Source: Tahibacter amnicola (GTDB lineage Bacteria > Pseudomonadota > Gammaproteobacteria > Xanthomonadales > Rhodanobacteraceae). Taken from it: DNA of 64,000 nucleotides. The stretch lies in NCBI RefSeq assembly GCF_025398735.1, contig NZ_CP104694.1, positions 4,613,001-4,677,000 on the forward strand, given 5' to 3'. This document shows positions 42,088 to 50,337 of the stretch, one piece after another. Every line of letters begins with the position of its first letter. Within the stretch, counting starts at the first letter, position 1. A program made the translations under genes and the position numbers. The notes beneath the pieces are model-generated. The model searched no databases, was not told the origin of the DNA, and worked only from the letters and a program-made list of their open reading frames with translations.

Positions 42088-43263
42088 CTAGACGACGTTG
42101 CCGGCCGCGTGGCCGGACGCCCAGGCCCACTGGAAGTTGTAGCCGCCCAGGTGGCCGGTGACGTCGAGCACTTCGCCGATGAAGTACAAGCCGCGCACAC
42201 GACGTGATTCCATCGTCGAGGATGACACCTCGTTCGTATCGACGCCGCCGAGCGTCACCTCCGCCGTGCGATAGCCTTCGGTGCCACTGGGAACCATCGG
42301 CCAGGCATTGAGCTGGGCACCGATCTGGCGTAACTCGGCCGGCCGGTACTGGCGCATCGGCTTGCTCCCAAGCCAGACGTCGCACAGGCGTTGCGCGAGC
42401 CGCTTGGGCAGTGCGTCACCCAGTACGGTGCGCAGCTCGCTGGCCGGTTGCCGCGCCTGGCGGCCGGCAAGGAATTCAGCGGCGTCTTCCGCGGGCAACA
42501 GGTCGATCGAAAGGTCTTTGCCGGGCTGCCAGTAGGACGAGATCTGCAGAATGCCGGGACCGCTGATGCCACGGTGCGTGAACAGCAGCTGGTTGCGAAA
42601 ACGCGCACCGTCGCAGTGCACTTCCACCGGCAGCGACAGTCCGCTCAGGTCCTGGTAGTGATCCAGGTGCTTGCCACTGAGCGTCAGCGGCACCAGCCCG
42701 GCGCGCGTGGCAAGCACCGTGTGTCCGAACTGGCGCGCGATTTCGTAGCCGAAGCCGGTGGCGCCCATGCTGGGAATAGACAAGCCACCGGTCGCGACCA
42801 CCAGCGAAGCGGCCGCATGGGTGCCACGGGTGGTGGCAACGCGGAAGTGGCCCTGCTCCTGGGTGATCCTTTCCACGCTGCAACTGGTTTCGACGGTGAC
42901 GCCGGCATCGGCGCATTCCTGCAGCAGCATTGCGACGATGCGTTTGGACGAGTCATCGCAGAAAAGCTGGCCAAGCTCCTTCTCGTGGTAGCCGATCCGA
43001 TGCTGCTCGACCAGGCCGATGAAATGCGTGGGCGTGAACCGCGCCAGCGCCGACTTGCAGAAATGGGGATTGGCCGAAAGGAAGTTTCCAGGGGTGGTGC
43101 CGGTATTGGTGAAATTGCAGCGCCCACCGCCGGACATCAATATCTTCTTCCCGCAGCGGTTGGCGTGCTCGACCACCAGGACGCGCCGGCCGCGCAGGCC
43201 CGCAACCCGCGCGCACATCAAGCCGGCGGCACCGCCGCCGATGATCACGACATCCCATTCCAT
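42088..43263 (-). CDS. HI0933/YhiN family NAD(P)/FAD-dependent oxidoreductase
   Basis: A 391-residue flavoprotein. The FAD-binding Rossmann fold starts at once with VIIGGGAAGLM; then KKILMSGGGRCNFTN, LVVATGGLSIPSMGATGFGY, and near the end YFIGEVLDVTGHLGGYNFQW. These are signatures of the HI0933 (YhiN) family, whose substrate is unknown. The start at 43263 gives the family N-terminus; an open frame to 43380 overlaps the divergent peptidase region and lacks similarity. Ribosome site weak. Confidence 0.93.
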   Translation of the reverse strand: MEWDVVIIGGGAAGLMCARVAGLRGRRVLVVEHANRCGKKILMSGGGRCNFTNTGTTPGNFLSANPHFCKSALARFTPTHFIGLVEQHRIGYHEKELGQLFCDDSSKRIVAMLLQECADAGVTVETSCSVERITQEQGHFRVATTRGTHAAASLVVATGGLSIPSMGATGFGYEIARQFGHTVLATRAGLVPLTLSGKHLDHYQDLSGLSLPVEVHCDGARFRNQLLFTHRGISGPGILQISSYWQPGKDLSIDLLPAEDAAEFLAGRQARQPASELRTVLGDALPKRLAQRLCDVWLGSKPMRQYRPAELRQIGAQLNAWPMVPSGTEGYRTAEVTLGGVDTNEVSSSTMESRRVRGLYFIGEVLDVTGHLGGYNFQWAWASGHAAGNVV

Positions 43264-43412
43264 CCACTGCACCCGCCCGTTCTGTGCGTTCGACCGGCCT
43301 CGCCGGGGCGGCAGTGTAGCGGATGGCTCGCCCGACCATGGTCGAAGTCCGTGGGCAGATGCGCCGCCGCGGACTACCATTGTGGTTTCGCCCGTACCGG
43401 AATGGTGTTCCC

Positions 43413-45197
43413 ATGATGCGTGTTGCGTGCCTAGCCTCCCTGATCGCGCTGTCCCTTCCGGGCATCGCGGCCGCCACCGATCCCCTGCGCACAGTGGCGG
43501 AACAATCCGGGTTCCAGCGCACCGGCCGCTACGACGAAGTGATCGCCCTGTGCGAACGGTTCGCCAAGACCTTTCCCGAGCACGTCCGCTGCGATGCCTT
43601 CGGCAAGACGCCGGAAGGCCGGCCGATGCAGTATCTCGTCGTCAGCCGCAGTGGCGCGATGACGCCCGAAGCGGCTCGCGAGAAGGGCCTGCCTGTGCTG
43701 CTGGTGCAGGGCGGCATTCATGCCGGCGAAATCGACGGCAAGGACGCAGGTTTCCAGCTGTTGCGCGAATTGCTCACGGCCAGGAAACCCGATCCGGCAC
43801 TGGAGAAGCTGGTGCTGGTGTTCATACCCGTGTTCAACGTGGACGGTCACGAGCGCTTTGGCCGCTGGAACCGCATGAACCAGCGCGGCCCGGAAGAAAT
43901 GGGCTGGCGTACCACGGCGCAGAACTTCAATCTCAACCGCGACTATCTCAAAGCGGAAACGCCCGAGATGCACGCCATGCTGGGGCTGATGGGCCACTGG
44001 GATCCGGTGCTCTACGTCGACCTTCACGTCACCGACGGTGCCCAGTTCGAGCACGACATCTCCATCCAGGTCGAACCGGTCCACTCCGGCGACGCGACGC
44101 TGCGCGCTGCTGGCCGCGCGCTGCGTGACGACACCGCCGCGGCGCTGGCCAAGCAGGGCTCGCTTCCGCTGACGTTCTACCCCTCTTTCGTCGTCAATGA
44201 CGACCCCGCCTCGGGTTTTGCCGATACGGTTGCGCCGCCGCGCTTCTCCACCGGATATATGCCGCTGCGCAACCGCTTCGGCCTGCTGGTGGAAACGCAT
44301 TCCTGGCGTACCTATCCCGAGCGCGTGCGCACGACCCGCAATACCGTCCTGAACCTGATTCACCTGACCGCCGAACGCGGCGCCAGCTGGCGTCAGTTGC
44401 AGGCTGGCGCCGACCAGCGGGCAGCGGCGCTCGGTGGCAGCGAGGTGCCGCTCGATTACCACGCAACGGACAAAACCCGCACGATCGATTTCCGCGGCTA
44501 TGCCTATACGCGCACCCCATCGGAGATCAGTGGCGTGCTGATGACGCGCTACGACGAAACCAAGCCGCAGATCTGGAAGATTCCGTTGCGCGACGAGGTC
44601 GTGCCGGGCACCGTCGTCACCGCCCCGAAGGCCGGGTACATCGTGCCACCTGCCCATGCGCGTCTGGTCGGAGAAAAACTGGCGGCGCACGGGGTGCAAT
44701 TCCAGGTCATCGACACGGCACAGACAAAAGCCCCGGTATCAGTATTCCGGGCGAACAGGGTGAAGTTCAGCAGCGAGCCGAACGAGAGCCATCACCGCGC
44801 CACGCTCGAAGGCGCGTGGAAAGCGGAGTCACGCGATATCGCCGCGGGCGCGCTGTTCGTGCCGTTGTCGCAGGCGAAGTCGCGGATCGCGGTGCACCTG
44901 CTTGAACCAGTCGCCGGTGACTCGCTCGCGGCCTGGGGCTGGTTCAACGGCAACTTCGAGCAGAAGGAATACATGGAGGAGTACGTCGCCGAGGCGATTG
45001 CCCGCGACATGCTCAAGAAAGATGCCGCGCTCGCCGCCGAATTCAATCGCAAGCTGGAAGACCCTGAATTTGCAAAGGACCGGTTCGCACGGCTCAGCTT
45101 TTTCGCTCAGCGGCACACGTCCTGGGACGACCAGCTCAACCTGTATCCGGTCTATCGTACCGACGTCGTTCCAGCAGCCGTCGACGCCAACAAGTAG
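43413..45197 (+). CDS. Secreted M14 family zinc carboxypeptidase
   Basis: A 594-residue protein with a signal peptide (about 1-22, LSLPGIAAA). Zinc ligands are H and E in IHAGEIDGKD and H in YVDLHVTDG. The catalytic Glu is in LLVETHSWRTY. FNVDGHERFGRWNRMNQRGP is characteristic of this M14 subgroup, and a C-terminal beta domain (about 400-594) follows. It probably trims peptides outside the cytoplasm. ATG 43413 or the next codon 43416 are equivalent starts; the ribosome site is weak. Divergent from the HI0933-type gene. Confidence 0.92.
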   Translation: MMRVACLASLIALSLPGIAAATDPLRTVAEQSGFQRTGRYDEVIALCERFAKTFPEHVRCDAFGKTPEGRPMQYLVVSRSGAMTPEAAREKGLPVLLVQGGIHAGEIDGKDAGFQLLRELLTARKPDPALEKLVLVFIPVFNVDGHERFGRWNRMNQRGPEEMGWRTTAQNFNLNRDYLKAETPEMHAMLGLMGHWDPVLYVDLHVTDGAQFEHDISIQVEPVHSGDATLRAAGRALRDDTAAALAKQGSLPLTFYPSFVVNDDPASGFADTVAPPRFSTGYMPLRNRFGLLVETHSWRTYPERVRTTRNTVLNLIHLTAERGASWRQLQAGADQRAAALGGSEVPLDYHATDKTRTIDFRGYAYTRTPSEISGVLMTRYDETKPQIWKIPLRDEVVPGTVVTAPKAGYIVPPAHARLVGEKLAAHGVQFQVIDTAQTKAPVSVFRANRVKFSSEPNESHHRATLEGAWKAESRDIAAGALFVPLSQAKSRIAVHLLEPVAGDSLAAWGWFNGNFEQKEYMEEYVAEAIARDMLKKDAALAAEFNRKLEDPEFAKDRFARLSFFAQRHTSWDDQLNLYPVYRTDVVPAAVDANK

Positions 45198-45248
45198 CAG
45201 GCAGCGGGCGCGTTCTCCGGGCCCGCCGCCATCAGGCTCCACTACGCA

Positions 45249-45851
45249 TCAGCACCTGGCGTACTTCCAATGGCGTGACTTGCCCTCGGCCAGCCATTCC
45301 AGAGTCTGCGCAAGGCGCTTGTCGCGTGTGGCGTCCGTCTTGGCCTCGACCAGCCATTCGATGTACTCGCGACGATGGCTGGGACTGAAGCCGTCGAACG
45401 TGGCCCGGGCACGGGCATTTTCCGCCAGGGCCCTGGCCAGTTCCGGGGGAACCTCCAGTGGCGCCTTGGCCGGCCTTTCCTTGGTGACGGCGGAACGCTT
45501 CACGCCATTGTCGTTGAGTTTCATCGCCCGCCGGATCAGCGTCGCGAGGACCTTGTCCGAAGGCAGGTCCGAAAGATCGGCCAGGCGCCCGAACTGCCCC
45601 ATTGCCTTGGTCTCGCTGGGCGTGGTGACGACCTTTTCATCCAGCCAGAACCCGAAGCTGCAGTGCTGCTTGAAGGCCGCCATCCCACAGAGCATGCCCT
45701 TGTACTCGAAGTACGGCATGCTCCATTTCAGGGTTTCAAAGACCTCGGGGCAGGTGGCATGAACCACCTCCCGCAGATGTGAAAGCACCGGCTGCGCGAA
45801 CGCGGCGGATTTGGCGATATACGCATCGATACGCGGATCACGCTGCCCCAT
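45249..45851 (-). CDS. YdeI/OmdA and DUF1801 family protein
   Basis: A 200-residue protein. The N-terminal half (DPRIDAYIAKSAAFAQPVLSH onward, FETLKWSMPYFEYKG) is a DUF1801/YdhG-type domain. The C-terminal half (ELARALAENARARATFDGFS, RREYIEWLVEAK, RDKRLAQTLEWLAEGK) is the OmdA/YdeI domain. Related proteins are linked to stress resistance, but the mechanism is unknown. The start at 45851 follows GAGGA; an extension to 45953 would overlap the GNAT gene. Confidence is in the family only. Confidence 0.9.
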   Translation of the reverse strand: MGQRDPRIDAYIAKSAAFAQPVLSHLREVVHATCPEVFETLKWSMPYFEYKGMLCGMAAFKQHCSFGFWLDEKVVTTPSETKAMGQFGRLADLSDLPSDKVLATLIRRAMKLNDNGVKRSAVTKERPAKAPLEVPPELARALAENARARATFDGFSPSHRREYIEWLVEAKTDATRDKRLAQTLEWLAEGKSRHWKYARC

Positions 45852-45891
45852 GCTGTCCTCACCGTTTGAATGCCAGCCTTCGCTCCGGCTT

Positions 45892-46191
45892 CTAGCGACG
45901 GACGCCGACCCGCGCCGCTTCTGCCGGATGGCGCCGAAGCCAGGCGGCGACATAGGAACAGGCCGGCACGATCACCCAGCCCTCCCTCGCGGCCACCGCC
46001 ACGGCCTCCGCGGTCAGCGCGGCGGCAATGCCGCGTCCGCCAACTTCCGAGGGAACCCCGGTATGGGTGATCACCATCGAGTCGCCGTTCAACCGGTAGT
46101 CCAGGTGGCAGTGATGCCCCTGGACCTGCGCGACAAACATTCCGTTAAGGCGATCGTGTTGGATCGTCAACGCCGTGGCGGAATCATCCAT
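45892..46191 (-). CDS. Small GNAT-type N-acetyltransferase (COG2388/NATD1-like)
   Basis: A 99-residue protein with LDYRLNGDSMVITHTGVPSE and GRGIAAALTAEAVAVAAREG, the acetyl-CoA loop of this very short GNAT group. WVIVPACSYVAAWLRRHPE is its usual end. It may acetylate a small molecule or protein; the substrate is unknown. AGGAGG directly precedes the ATG at 46191. It lies 24 bases after the acyl-CoA reductase and might be cotranscribed with it. Confidence 0.92.
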   Translation of the reverse strand: MDDSATALTIQHDRLNGMFVAQVQGHHCHLDYRLNGDSMVITHTGVPSEVGGRGIAAALTAEAVAVAAREGWVIVPACSYVAAWLRRHPAEAARVGVRR

Positions 46192-46215
46192 GGTGCCTCC
46201 TTCGCCAGTGCCAGG

Positions 46216-48204
46216 CTACCAGTGGACGCCCCGCATCAGGGCGGCCACGGCGATCTGCTCATTGGTCGGCTGTTCTAGCTCGGGCCGGCCAGCCATGCCC
46301 TTGGCCGCGGCAGAGTCCGGGAACAACCGGAACGCGCTGTTCATGATGATCTCGTAGGCGCGCGGCGCCAAGGCATAGAGGATCGAGGCAAACAGCCCCA
46401 GCCGCGTGGCGATGCGCACCGGACGTTCGATGATGGCCTGGACGACGAGGTCGGCGGCCTCTTCCGGCGTCAGCGTCGGCACGTGGTCGTACATCTTGGT
46501 GGGCGCGATCATCGGCGTCTTCACCAGCGGCATGTTGATGGTGGTGAAGTTGATGCCCAGGTCCGAATACTCGGCCTGCGCGCAGCGCGAGAACGCGTCG
46601 AGTGCCGCCTTGGAAGCGACGTAGGCCGAAAAGCGGGGCGCGTTGGTCAGCACGCCAATCGACGAGATATTTATGATGTGGCCCTTGTGCCGCTCGGACA
46701 TCGTCGGCAGGAAGCCCATGATCAGACGCAGCGCACCGAAGTAATTGAGCTGCATGGTGCGTTCGAAATCGTGGAAGCGGTCGTAGCTGAGCGCGATGGA
46801 TCGGCGGATCGAGCGCCCGGCGTTGTTGACCAGGATGTCGACCGAGCCGTGTTCCTCGATCACCCGCTGGGTGAAGGCGTCGCAGGAAGCCAGGTCCGAC
46901 AGGTCGACGACATAGGTGTGGCAGATACCGCCAGCTTCCTCGATCTCTTTCCGGGTCGCGGCCAATTCCTCTTCACCGCGGGCGCAGATCACCACGATCG
47001 CGCCGGCGCTGGCCACCTTCTGGGCCACCGCCTTGCCGATGCCCGACGAGCCGCCGGTGACCACGACGACCTTGTTCTTCACCTTTCCGCTCAGGGAGCG
47101 GTCGACGAAGAGGTCCGGATCGAGATGGCGCTCCCAGTAGTCCCAGATCCGCCAGGCGTAGTCTTCCAGCTTCGGCAGCTTGATCTTGGAGCCCTTGAGC
47201 GCGCGTTCGGTCTCGCGACTGTCAAAGCGCGTGGGGTAGTTGATGAACTTGAGGATGGCCCGCGGGATACCGAAGTCGCGCAGCACCATCTGGGTGAACC
47301 GCTTGATCGGCGGCAGGCTGCCCAGCGCGCCCCGGATACTCTGGGGGATGAAGGCAAACATGCGCGCATCCAGGCGCATGGTCATCTGCGGCGCGTGGCC
47401 GGCGCGGGCAAAGATATTGAGTACCTCGCCGATGCGGCGCGGCGCCGGGTCGGTGAGGTGGAAGCAATGGCCGTCCAGGCCGGCCTTGTGGGCAATGTGG
47501 TCCATCACCGCGGCGACCCAGTCGACCGGCACCAGGTTGGCGCGACCGCCCTCCAGGCCGACGGTTGGCATCCACGGCGGCAAGGTCTGGCGCAGCTTCT
47601 TGATCAGGCGGAAGAAATAGTAGGGACCGTCGATCTTGTCCATCTCGCCGGTCTGCGAGTTGCCAATGACGATGCCGGGCCGATAGATGCGCCAGGGACG
47701 CTTGCATTCGCGCCGCACGATCCCTTCCGAGTCGTGCTTGGTGCGGAAGTAGGGGTCATCGAGGTCTTCGGCCTCGTCGAACATGTCTTCGCGAAACACC
47801 CCGGGATAGAGGCCGGCCGCCGCGATCGAACTGGTGTGATGGAAGCATCCGGCGCGAATCAGCTCCGCCAGGCCAATGGCATTGCGCGTGCCATCGATAT
47901 TGGCCACCTGCTGGCTTTCGGCATCGGCGGAGAGGTCATACAAAGCGGCAAGATGGAAAAAGTGCTGGACCTTGCCTTCCAGTGTCTTCTGCATCGCCGG
48001 CGAGACGCCCAGCTTCGCCTTGGCCAGGTCGCCCGTCACGGCGACCAGGCGCTTGTCATCGGCGCCCAGGTCTTCCTTGAGCTGCTCGAATTTCTCCATC
48101 GACCCCTTGCGGACCAGGCAGTAGATGGTGCCCTTCCGCTTGAGCAGGTTGGCGACGAGGTGACGCCCGATGAAGCCGGTTGCGCCGGTGACGAAGTAAG
48201 TCAT
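46216..48204 (-). CDS. Two-domain fatty acyl-CoA reductase (MACR type, alcohol-forming)
   Basis: A 662-residue protein made of two SDR units. The N-terminal thioester-reductase-like unit (about 1-370) has TGATGFIGRHLVANLL, FHLAALYDLSADAE and YRPGIVIGNSQTGEMDKIDG. The C-terminal SDR unit (about 380-662) has TGGSSGIGKAVA, NNAGRSIRRS and YVASK. Length, order and many blocks match the Marinobacter fatty acyl-CoA reductase (about 661 residues) that reduces acyl-CoA to fatty alcohol with NADPH. The product may feed wax esters, but no wax synthase is in the window. Start at 48204: AAGGGG lies six bases upstream. Divergent from the acyl-CoA-binding protein gene. Confidence 0.92.
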   Translation of the reverse strand: MTYFVTGATGFIGRHLVANLLKRKGTIYCLVRKGSMEKFEQLKEDLGADDKRLVAVTGDLAKAKLGVSPAMQKTLEGKVQHFFHLAALYDLSADAESQQVANIDGTRNAIGLAELIRAGCFHHTSSIAAAGLYPGVFREDMFDEAEDLDDPYFRTKHDSEGIVRRECKRPWRIYRPGIVIGNSQTGEMDKIDGPYYFFRLIKKLRQTLPPWMPTVGLEGGRANLVPVDWVAAVMDHIAHKAGLDGHCFHLTDPAPRRIGEVLNIFARAGHAPQMTMRLDARMFAFIPQSIRGALGSLPPIKRFTQMVLRDFGIPRAILKFINYPTRFDSRETERALKGSKIKLPKLEDYAWRIWDYWERHLDPDLFVDRSLSGKVKNKVVVVTGGSSGIGKAVAQKVASAGAIVVICARGEEELAATRKEIEEAGGICHTYVVDLSDLASCDAFTQRVIEEHGSVDILVNNAGRSIRRSIALSYDRFHDFERTMQLNYFGALRLIMGFLPTMSERHKGHIINISSIGVLTNAPRFSAYVASKAALDAFSRCAQAEYSDLGINFTTINMPLVKTPMIAPTKMYDHVPTLTPEEAADLVVQAIIERPVRIATRLGLFASILYALAPRAYEIIMNSAFRLFPDSAAAKGMAGRPELEQPTNEQIAVAALMRGVHW

Positions 48205-48278
48205 TCGCATCCCCTTGCAAGATCGTGCCAGCAAACGTGGCGTGGCCCGACGGCGCAGTGCCGTGGACGTGAGCGCAT

Positions 48279-48308
48279 AAGATAGACCTGCCCGCGGGGG
48301 CATTCCAA
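48279..48308 (-). promoter_or_regulatory. Candidate promoter of the fatty acyl-CoA reductase gene
   Basis: On the minus strand TTGGAA (48308-48303) and TATCTT (48284-48279) are 18 bases apart, 75 bases before the ATG. A dyad at 48316-48331 lies just upstream. Confidence 0.35.
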
Positions 48309-48315
48309 GCGCCAT

Positions 48316-48331
48316 TCAAACGTCTGATTGA
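48316..48331. promoter_or_regulatory. Imperfect dyad between the two divergent fatty-acyl promoters
   Basis: TCAAACGTCTGATTGA has symmetric outer bases TCAA/TTGA and a partly symmetric core. It sits between the -35 boxes of the acyl-CoA reductase (48308) and acyl-CoA-binding protein (48337) promoters. It is a plausible operator for the TetR-type regulator encoded at 48709. Evidence is positional only. Confidence 0.3.
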
Positions 48332-48336
48332 TCGCG

Positions 48337-48363
48337 TTGACCCTATTGTATGTGCATGATAAA
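48337..48363 (+). promoter_or_regulatory. Candidate promoter of the acyl-CoA-binding protein gene
   Basis: TTGACC and GATAAA are 15 bases apart, with a good -35 (five matches) and a short spacer. A perfect 14-bp palindrome GAAGACGCGTCTTC follows at 48384-48397, 19 bases before the ATG, and may be a second operator or an mRNA hairpin. Confidence 0.4.
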
Positions 48364-48416
48364 AGCTCGCATTCACAACGCGCGAAGACGCGTCTTCCGA
48401 TGACCGAGAGCACGCC

Positions 48417-48674
48417 ATGTCCGATCTGAATCTCAAATTCGAAGAAGCGGCCAAAAAGGCGCTTGACCTGCCCGAACGCCCTGACAACGACACACTGCTC
48501 AAGCTCTACGCCCTCTACAAGCAAGGTTCTGCCGGCGACGTCTCCGGGCCCAAACCGGGATTTTTCGATTTTGTCGGCACTGCGAAATACGAAGCATGGG
48601 CCAAGCTCAAGGGCACCAAGCCCGAAGAGGCGCAGCAGAAGTACATCGATCTCGTCAAGAAGCTCGGCGGTTGA
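48417..48674 (+). CDS. Acyl-CoA-binding protein (ACBP)
   Basis: An 85-residue four-helix protein starting SDLNLKFEEAAKKALDLP. LKLYALYKQGSAGDV and KYEAWAKLKGTKPEEAQQKY are the conserved acyl-CoA-binding segments, including the Tyr and Lys residues that contact CoA. It binds and buffers long-chain acyl-CoA in the cytosol. It is divergent from a fatty acyl-CoA reductase, for which it could supply substrate, and followed by a TetR regulator. ACBPs are common in eukaryotes and scattered in bacteria. Confidence 0.95.
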   Translation: MSDLNLKFEEAAKKALDLPERPDNDTLLKLYALYKQGSAGDVSGPKPGFFDFVGTAKYEAWAKLKGTKPEEAQQKYIDLVKKLGG

Positions 48675-48708
48675 TGCAATCCTCCGTAAACCCGCGCGGA
48701 GTACGCTG

Positions 48709-49341
48709 ATGGCCCGCCGTACACGCGAACGCATCCTCGAAGTCGCCCTGGTGATGTTCAACTCCCAGGGCGAGCCCAATGTCACTACCAACCATATTGC
48801 CGACGAGCTGGAAATCAGCCCGGGCAATCTGTACTACCACTTCCGCAACAAGGACGACATCGTCGAGCAGTTGTTCGCGGCCTACGAAGCGCGCATGGAT
48901 CAGGCGCTCAAGGTGCCCGAGGAACGCCTGCCCAATCTCGAAGACATCTGGCTGCAGCTCCACATGGTGTTCGAATGCATGTGGGACTACCGCTTCCTCT
49001 ATCGGGACCTGGTCGACATCCTCTCGCGCAACCGCAAGCTGAAGCTGCACTTCGGGCGCATGCTCAACCGCGCTGCCGTGAGTGCCTCCGAAGTGCTCAA
49101 AGGGTTGGCGCAGGCGGGCATCATGCGCGCGACGCAGGATGAAATCCGCGCCAGCGCGGAAAACGTGCTGCTCCTGACGACGTTCTGGCTCAACTTCAAT
49201 GCCGTACGCAACTCGCGCGCCGATCCGAACCAGGAAGACCTGACCCAGGGCATCTACCAGGTGATGCTGCTGATTGCGCCCTTCCTACGCGACGCCGAGC
49301 GCGTCCACCTCAATACGCTGGCCCAGGCTTACCGGCGCTGA
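48709..49341 (+). CDS. TetR family transcriptional regulator
   Basis: A 210-residue repressor-type protein. The N-terminal DNA-binding domain has [34 protein letters not shown] and [13 protein letters not shown]; the C-terminal ligand domain is helical with a conserved WLNFNAVR. It starts 35 bases after the acyl-CoA-binding protein gene, with GGAG upstream. Given the neighbours, acyl-CoA is a natural ligand guess, and the 212-base divergent control region between the reductase and ACBP genes is a natural target; both are inferences. Confidence 0.93.
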   Translation: MARRTRERILEVALVMFNSQGEPNVTTNHIADELEISPGNLYYHFRNKDDIVEQLFAAYEARMDQALKVPEERLPNLEDIWLQLHMVFECMWDYRFLYRDLVDILSRNRKLKLHFGRMLNRAAVSASEVLKGLAQAGIMRATQDEIRASAENVLLLTTFWLNFNAVRNSRADPNQEDLTQGIYQVMLLIAPFLRDAERVHLNTLAQAYRR

Positions 49342-49352
49342 CACCCCACCTT

Positions 49353-49381
49353 TTGCAATACCGCGCGGCTTGGCCTATACT
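49353..49381 (+). promoter_or_regulatory. Promoter of the L36 gene
   Basis: TTGCAA and TATACT are separated by exactly 17 bases, 43 bases before the ATG. The -10 has five of six consensus bases. This is the clearest sigma-70 promoter of the window. Confidence 0.7.
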
Positions 49382-49423
49382 CGCGCGTCTTTGTATGCGC
49401 AAGCTGTTTCGAGGAGCTATCCC

Positions 49424-49549
49424 ATGAAAGTGCTGAGTTCGTTGAAGTCCGCGAAACAGCGTCACCGCGACTGCAAGGTCGTGCGTCGCCGCGGCAAGGT
49501 GTTCGTGATCTGCAAGAGCAATCCGCGCTTCAAGGCGCGTCAGCGCTGA
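49424..49549 (+). CDS. ykgO: Type B 50S ribosomal protein L36 (zinc-independent form)
   Basis: A 41-residue basic protein, [20 protein letters not shown] to FKARQR, identical in layout to type B L36. Only two cysteines (C17, C30) are present, so the four-ligand zinc site of the primary L36 is missing. Such C-minus paralogues often replace the zinc form under zinc limitation; no Zur box was recognised here. GAGGAG precedes the ATG, a strong promoter lies upstream and a strong terminator follows, so it is a single-gene unit. Confidence 0.95.
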   Translation: MKVLSSLKSAKQRHRDCKVVRRRGKVFVICKSNPRFKARQR

Positions 49550-49572
49550 GCGATCCGACATCCGGATTCACG

Positions 49573-49599
49573 AAAGGCCGCCTCCGGGCGGCCTTTTTA
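49573..49599 (+). terminator. Intrinsic terminator of the L36 gene
   Basis: AAGGCCGCC and GGGCGGCCTT form a GC-rich stem with a three-base loop, followed by TTTTTAT, 24 bases after the stop codon. Confidence 0.9.
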
Positions 49600-49841
49600 T
49601 TTGCGCATGGTCCGGGCGCGCACTTTCCCAGGACTCGAACGGCCGTGAGTCGGCGTGAACCGGGTCCCGCTTCGCCCCGCCCTGGCAGCACCGGCACCCG
49701 ACGCCCCTCGTTCTGCATACCAGAAGCTCAGTGCCTCGAAAAATCTGCCCGCAAGCGTGTGACGGTTCATGGATCCGGCGCTAACCTTCTGTTACAACAC
49801 GCATTGCCGTGTTCGGCCCCCTGTTGGCCAAGGAGAACGCC

Positions 49842-50171
49842 ATGTCGCACCGTTTTCTGTCCGTTTTCGCAGCCTTCGGCCTGACCGTCGCCGCCCTGGC
49901 ACCCGCTCAGGCAGATACCCTCCTGATGCAGCGCGCCAAGGAAGAGCACGGCGCCATGCCGGGCCGCGGCTTGTCCATGGCCCAGGTCGAGAGCCGTTTC
50001 GGCGCCCCCAAGGCCAAGCTGGACCCGCGCGGCGGCGATTCCGCCAAGCATCCGGTGATCAACCGCTGGGAATATGACGGCTACATCGTCTATTTCGAAC
50101 GCGACAAGGTCATCGATACCGTCATGAAGAAAGCCAGCCCCACCGAACAGGGCCCAGCGACCCGTCGCTGA
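49842..50171 (+). CDS. Small secreted protein of unknown function (SmpA/BamE-like segment)
   Basis: A 109-residue protein with a signal peptide (about 1-25, ALAPAQADT). The mature part has GLSMAQVESRFGAPKAKL followed by VINRWEYDGYIVYFERDKVI. The Q-V-x-x-x-x-G-x-P pattern with a later aromatic strand resembles the SmpA/BamE fold, but it is shorter and lacks a lipobox. The rest of the family is unknown to me. The start at 49842 has AAGGAGA at good spacing. It is preceded by a 6-bp hairpin (AACACG/CGTGTT near 49796-49813). Function unknown. Confidence 0.8.
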   Translation: MSHRFLSVFAAFGLTVAALAPAQADTLLMQRAKEEHGAMPGRGLSMAQVESRFGAPKAKLDPRGGDSAKHPVINRWEYDGYIVYFERDKVIDTVMKKASPTEQGPATRR

Positions 50172-50337
50172 GCTATTCCTGCCGCGGCCGCCAACCCGGT
50201 CGCGGCGCGCAAGCCCTTGTCGCACAAGGGCTTGGTGTATCCCTCCCGGTCAGCTATGCTGCGCGATTCCGCTTGCGCGGCGCTTGGCGTCCGTCGCCGG
50301 CACTGCACAGTGAGTTTGCCGAGAGGGATCTGTCGTT

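Noticed and set aside
46483-48285. 600-codon plus-strand open frame
   Set aside because: Antisense to the fatty acyl-CoA reductase, which has clear SDR motifs over its full length.
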